In this document: one piece after another, positions 63,848 through 64,000 of the stretch
Numbering within the stretch: position 1 is the first letter of the stretch
How the letters are laid out: every line of letters begins with the position of its first letter
Assembly (NCBI GenBank): GCA_900095095.1
Contig: FMBT01000464.1
Coordinates: 1 to 64,000, forward strand
Origin: Fragilariopsis cylindrus CCMP1102
Taxonomy: Eukaryota; Bacillariophyta; Bacillariophyceae; Bacillariales; Bacillariaceae
Direction: 5' to 3'
Length of the DNA stretch: 64,000 nt
The notes under the pieces: model-generated
The model's input: only the letters and a program-made list of their open reading frames with translations
Database searches by the model: none
Told to the model about the DNA's origin: nothing
Made by a program: the position numbers and the translations under genes

Positions 63848-64000
63848 GGCTGATATGAGTTCGTTTCCTTTTATGACGACGATGGTGATACGGTATGTTG
63901 TATATCTATGTCTATACTATCAATTTTGTCATGATTGTCTTTTGGAATTGGAATGTGCTAGTTCCATTTTTATGAATTTGACAATACTGTACACTCGTAC

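Noticed and set aside
1-64000. CRISPR arrays, bacterial operons, rRNA genes or viral genes
   Set aside because: No regularly spaced repeats, no ribosome-binding-site pattern, no rRNA and no viral hallmark protein were seen; introns and protein families are eukaryotic nuclear.

Overview
The window is eukaryotic nuclear DNA, AT-rich and fairly gene-dense, with short GT-AG introns (mostly about 100-640 nt). It most likely comes from a diatom. Support for this: signal peptides ending in an ASAFAP-like motif with Phe at the cleavage point (EF-hand gene at 893-1565), secreted proteins with long Thr/Pro-rich 'TDAPV/TNPP' stalks, PDZ tails of the type seen in diatom membrane proteins, and several diatom-style hypothetical proteins. 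I cannot name the species.

Layout. 0-9 kb: a plastid-targeted EF-hand protein (-), a HAD phosphatase-like gene (+), a small membrane protein (-), an acyl-protein thioesterase (+) and a CANT1-like apyrase (-). 9-17 kb: sterol delta-7 reductase (+), ribosomal protein eL29 (+), a phytyl-ester-synthase-like hydrolase with a 22-nt micro-exon (-), and a PITH protein (-). 17-23 kb: a tandem pair of paralogous membrane proteins with the order signal peptide, cupredoxin-like domain, mucin-like stalk, conserved juxtamembrane domain, TM helix, cytosolic PDZ. 24-34 kb: a large conserved unknown protein, ubiquitin E1 (UBA1), UTP5/WDR43 and a secretory methyltransferase-like gene. 34-51 kb: an unknown 768-aa protein, eL20 (RPL18A), PGAM5, SUMO, a 2OG-Fe(II) oxygenase, a cation-diffusion-facilitator transporter, hypotheticals, a broken tandem LysM gene and a triple HMG-box protein. 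53-64 kb: a heat-shock factor, an acidic type II membrane protein with 105-bp N-glycosylation-rich repeats, a DUF1990 protein, a two-TM plastid-like protein and an FN3 protein with a CaaX tail.

Most genes are ordinary housekeeping genes with no shared pathway. UBA1 and SUMO are both ubiquitin-like pathway genes, and eL29, eL20 and UTP5 serve ribosome production, but their proximity looks incidental. The most unusual items are the tandem cupredoxin-stalk-TM-PDZ pair, the glycosylation-repeat protein, a 212-bp MITE-like element at 36961-37172 and a LysM gene that is visible only across several reading frames.

A caution runs through the window. At least five otherwise well-conserved genes are broken by apparent loss of a single base, usually in a homopolymer. 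This looks more like consensus error from long reads than real decay, so several frame-broken genes below may be intact in the organism. Where no in-frame ATG opens a long reading frame, I chose the first ATG or proposed an upstream exon, and say so.
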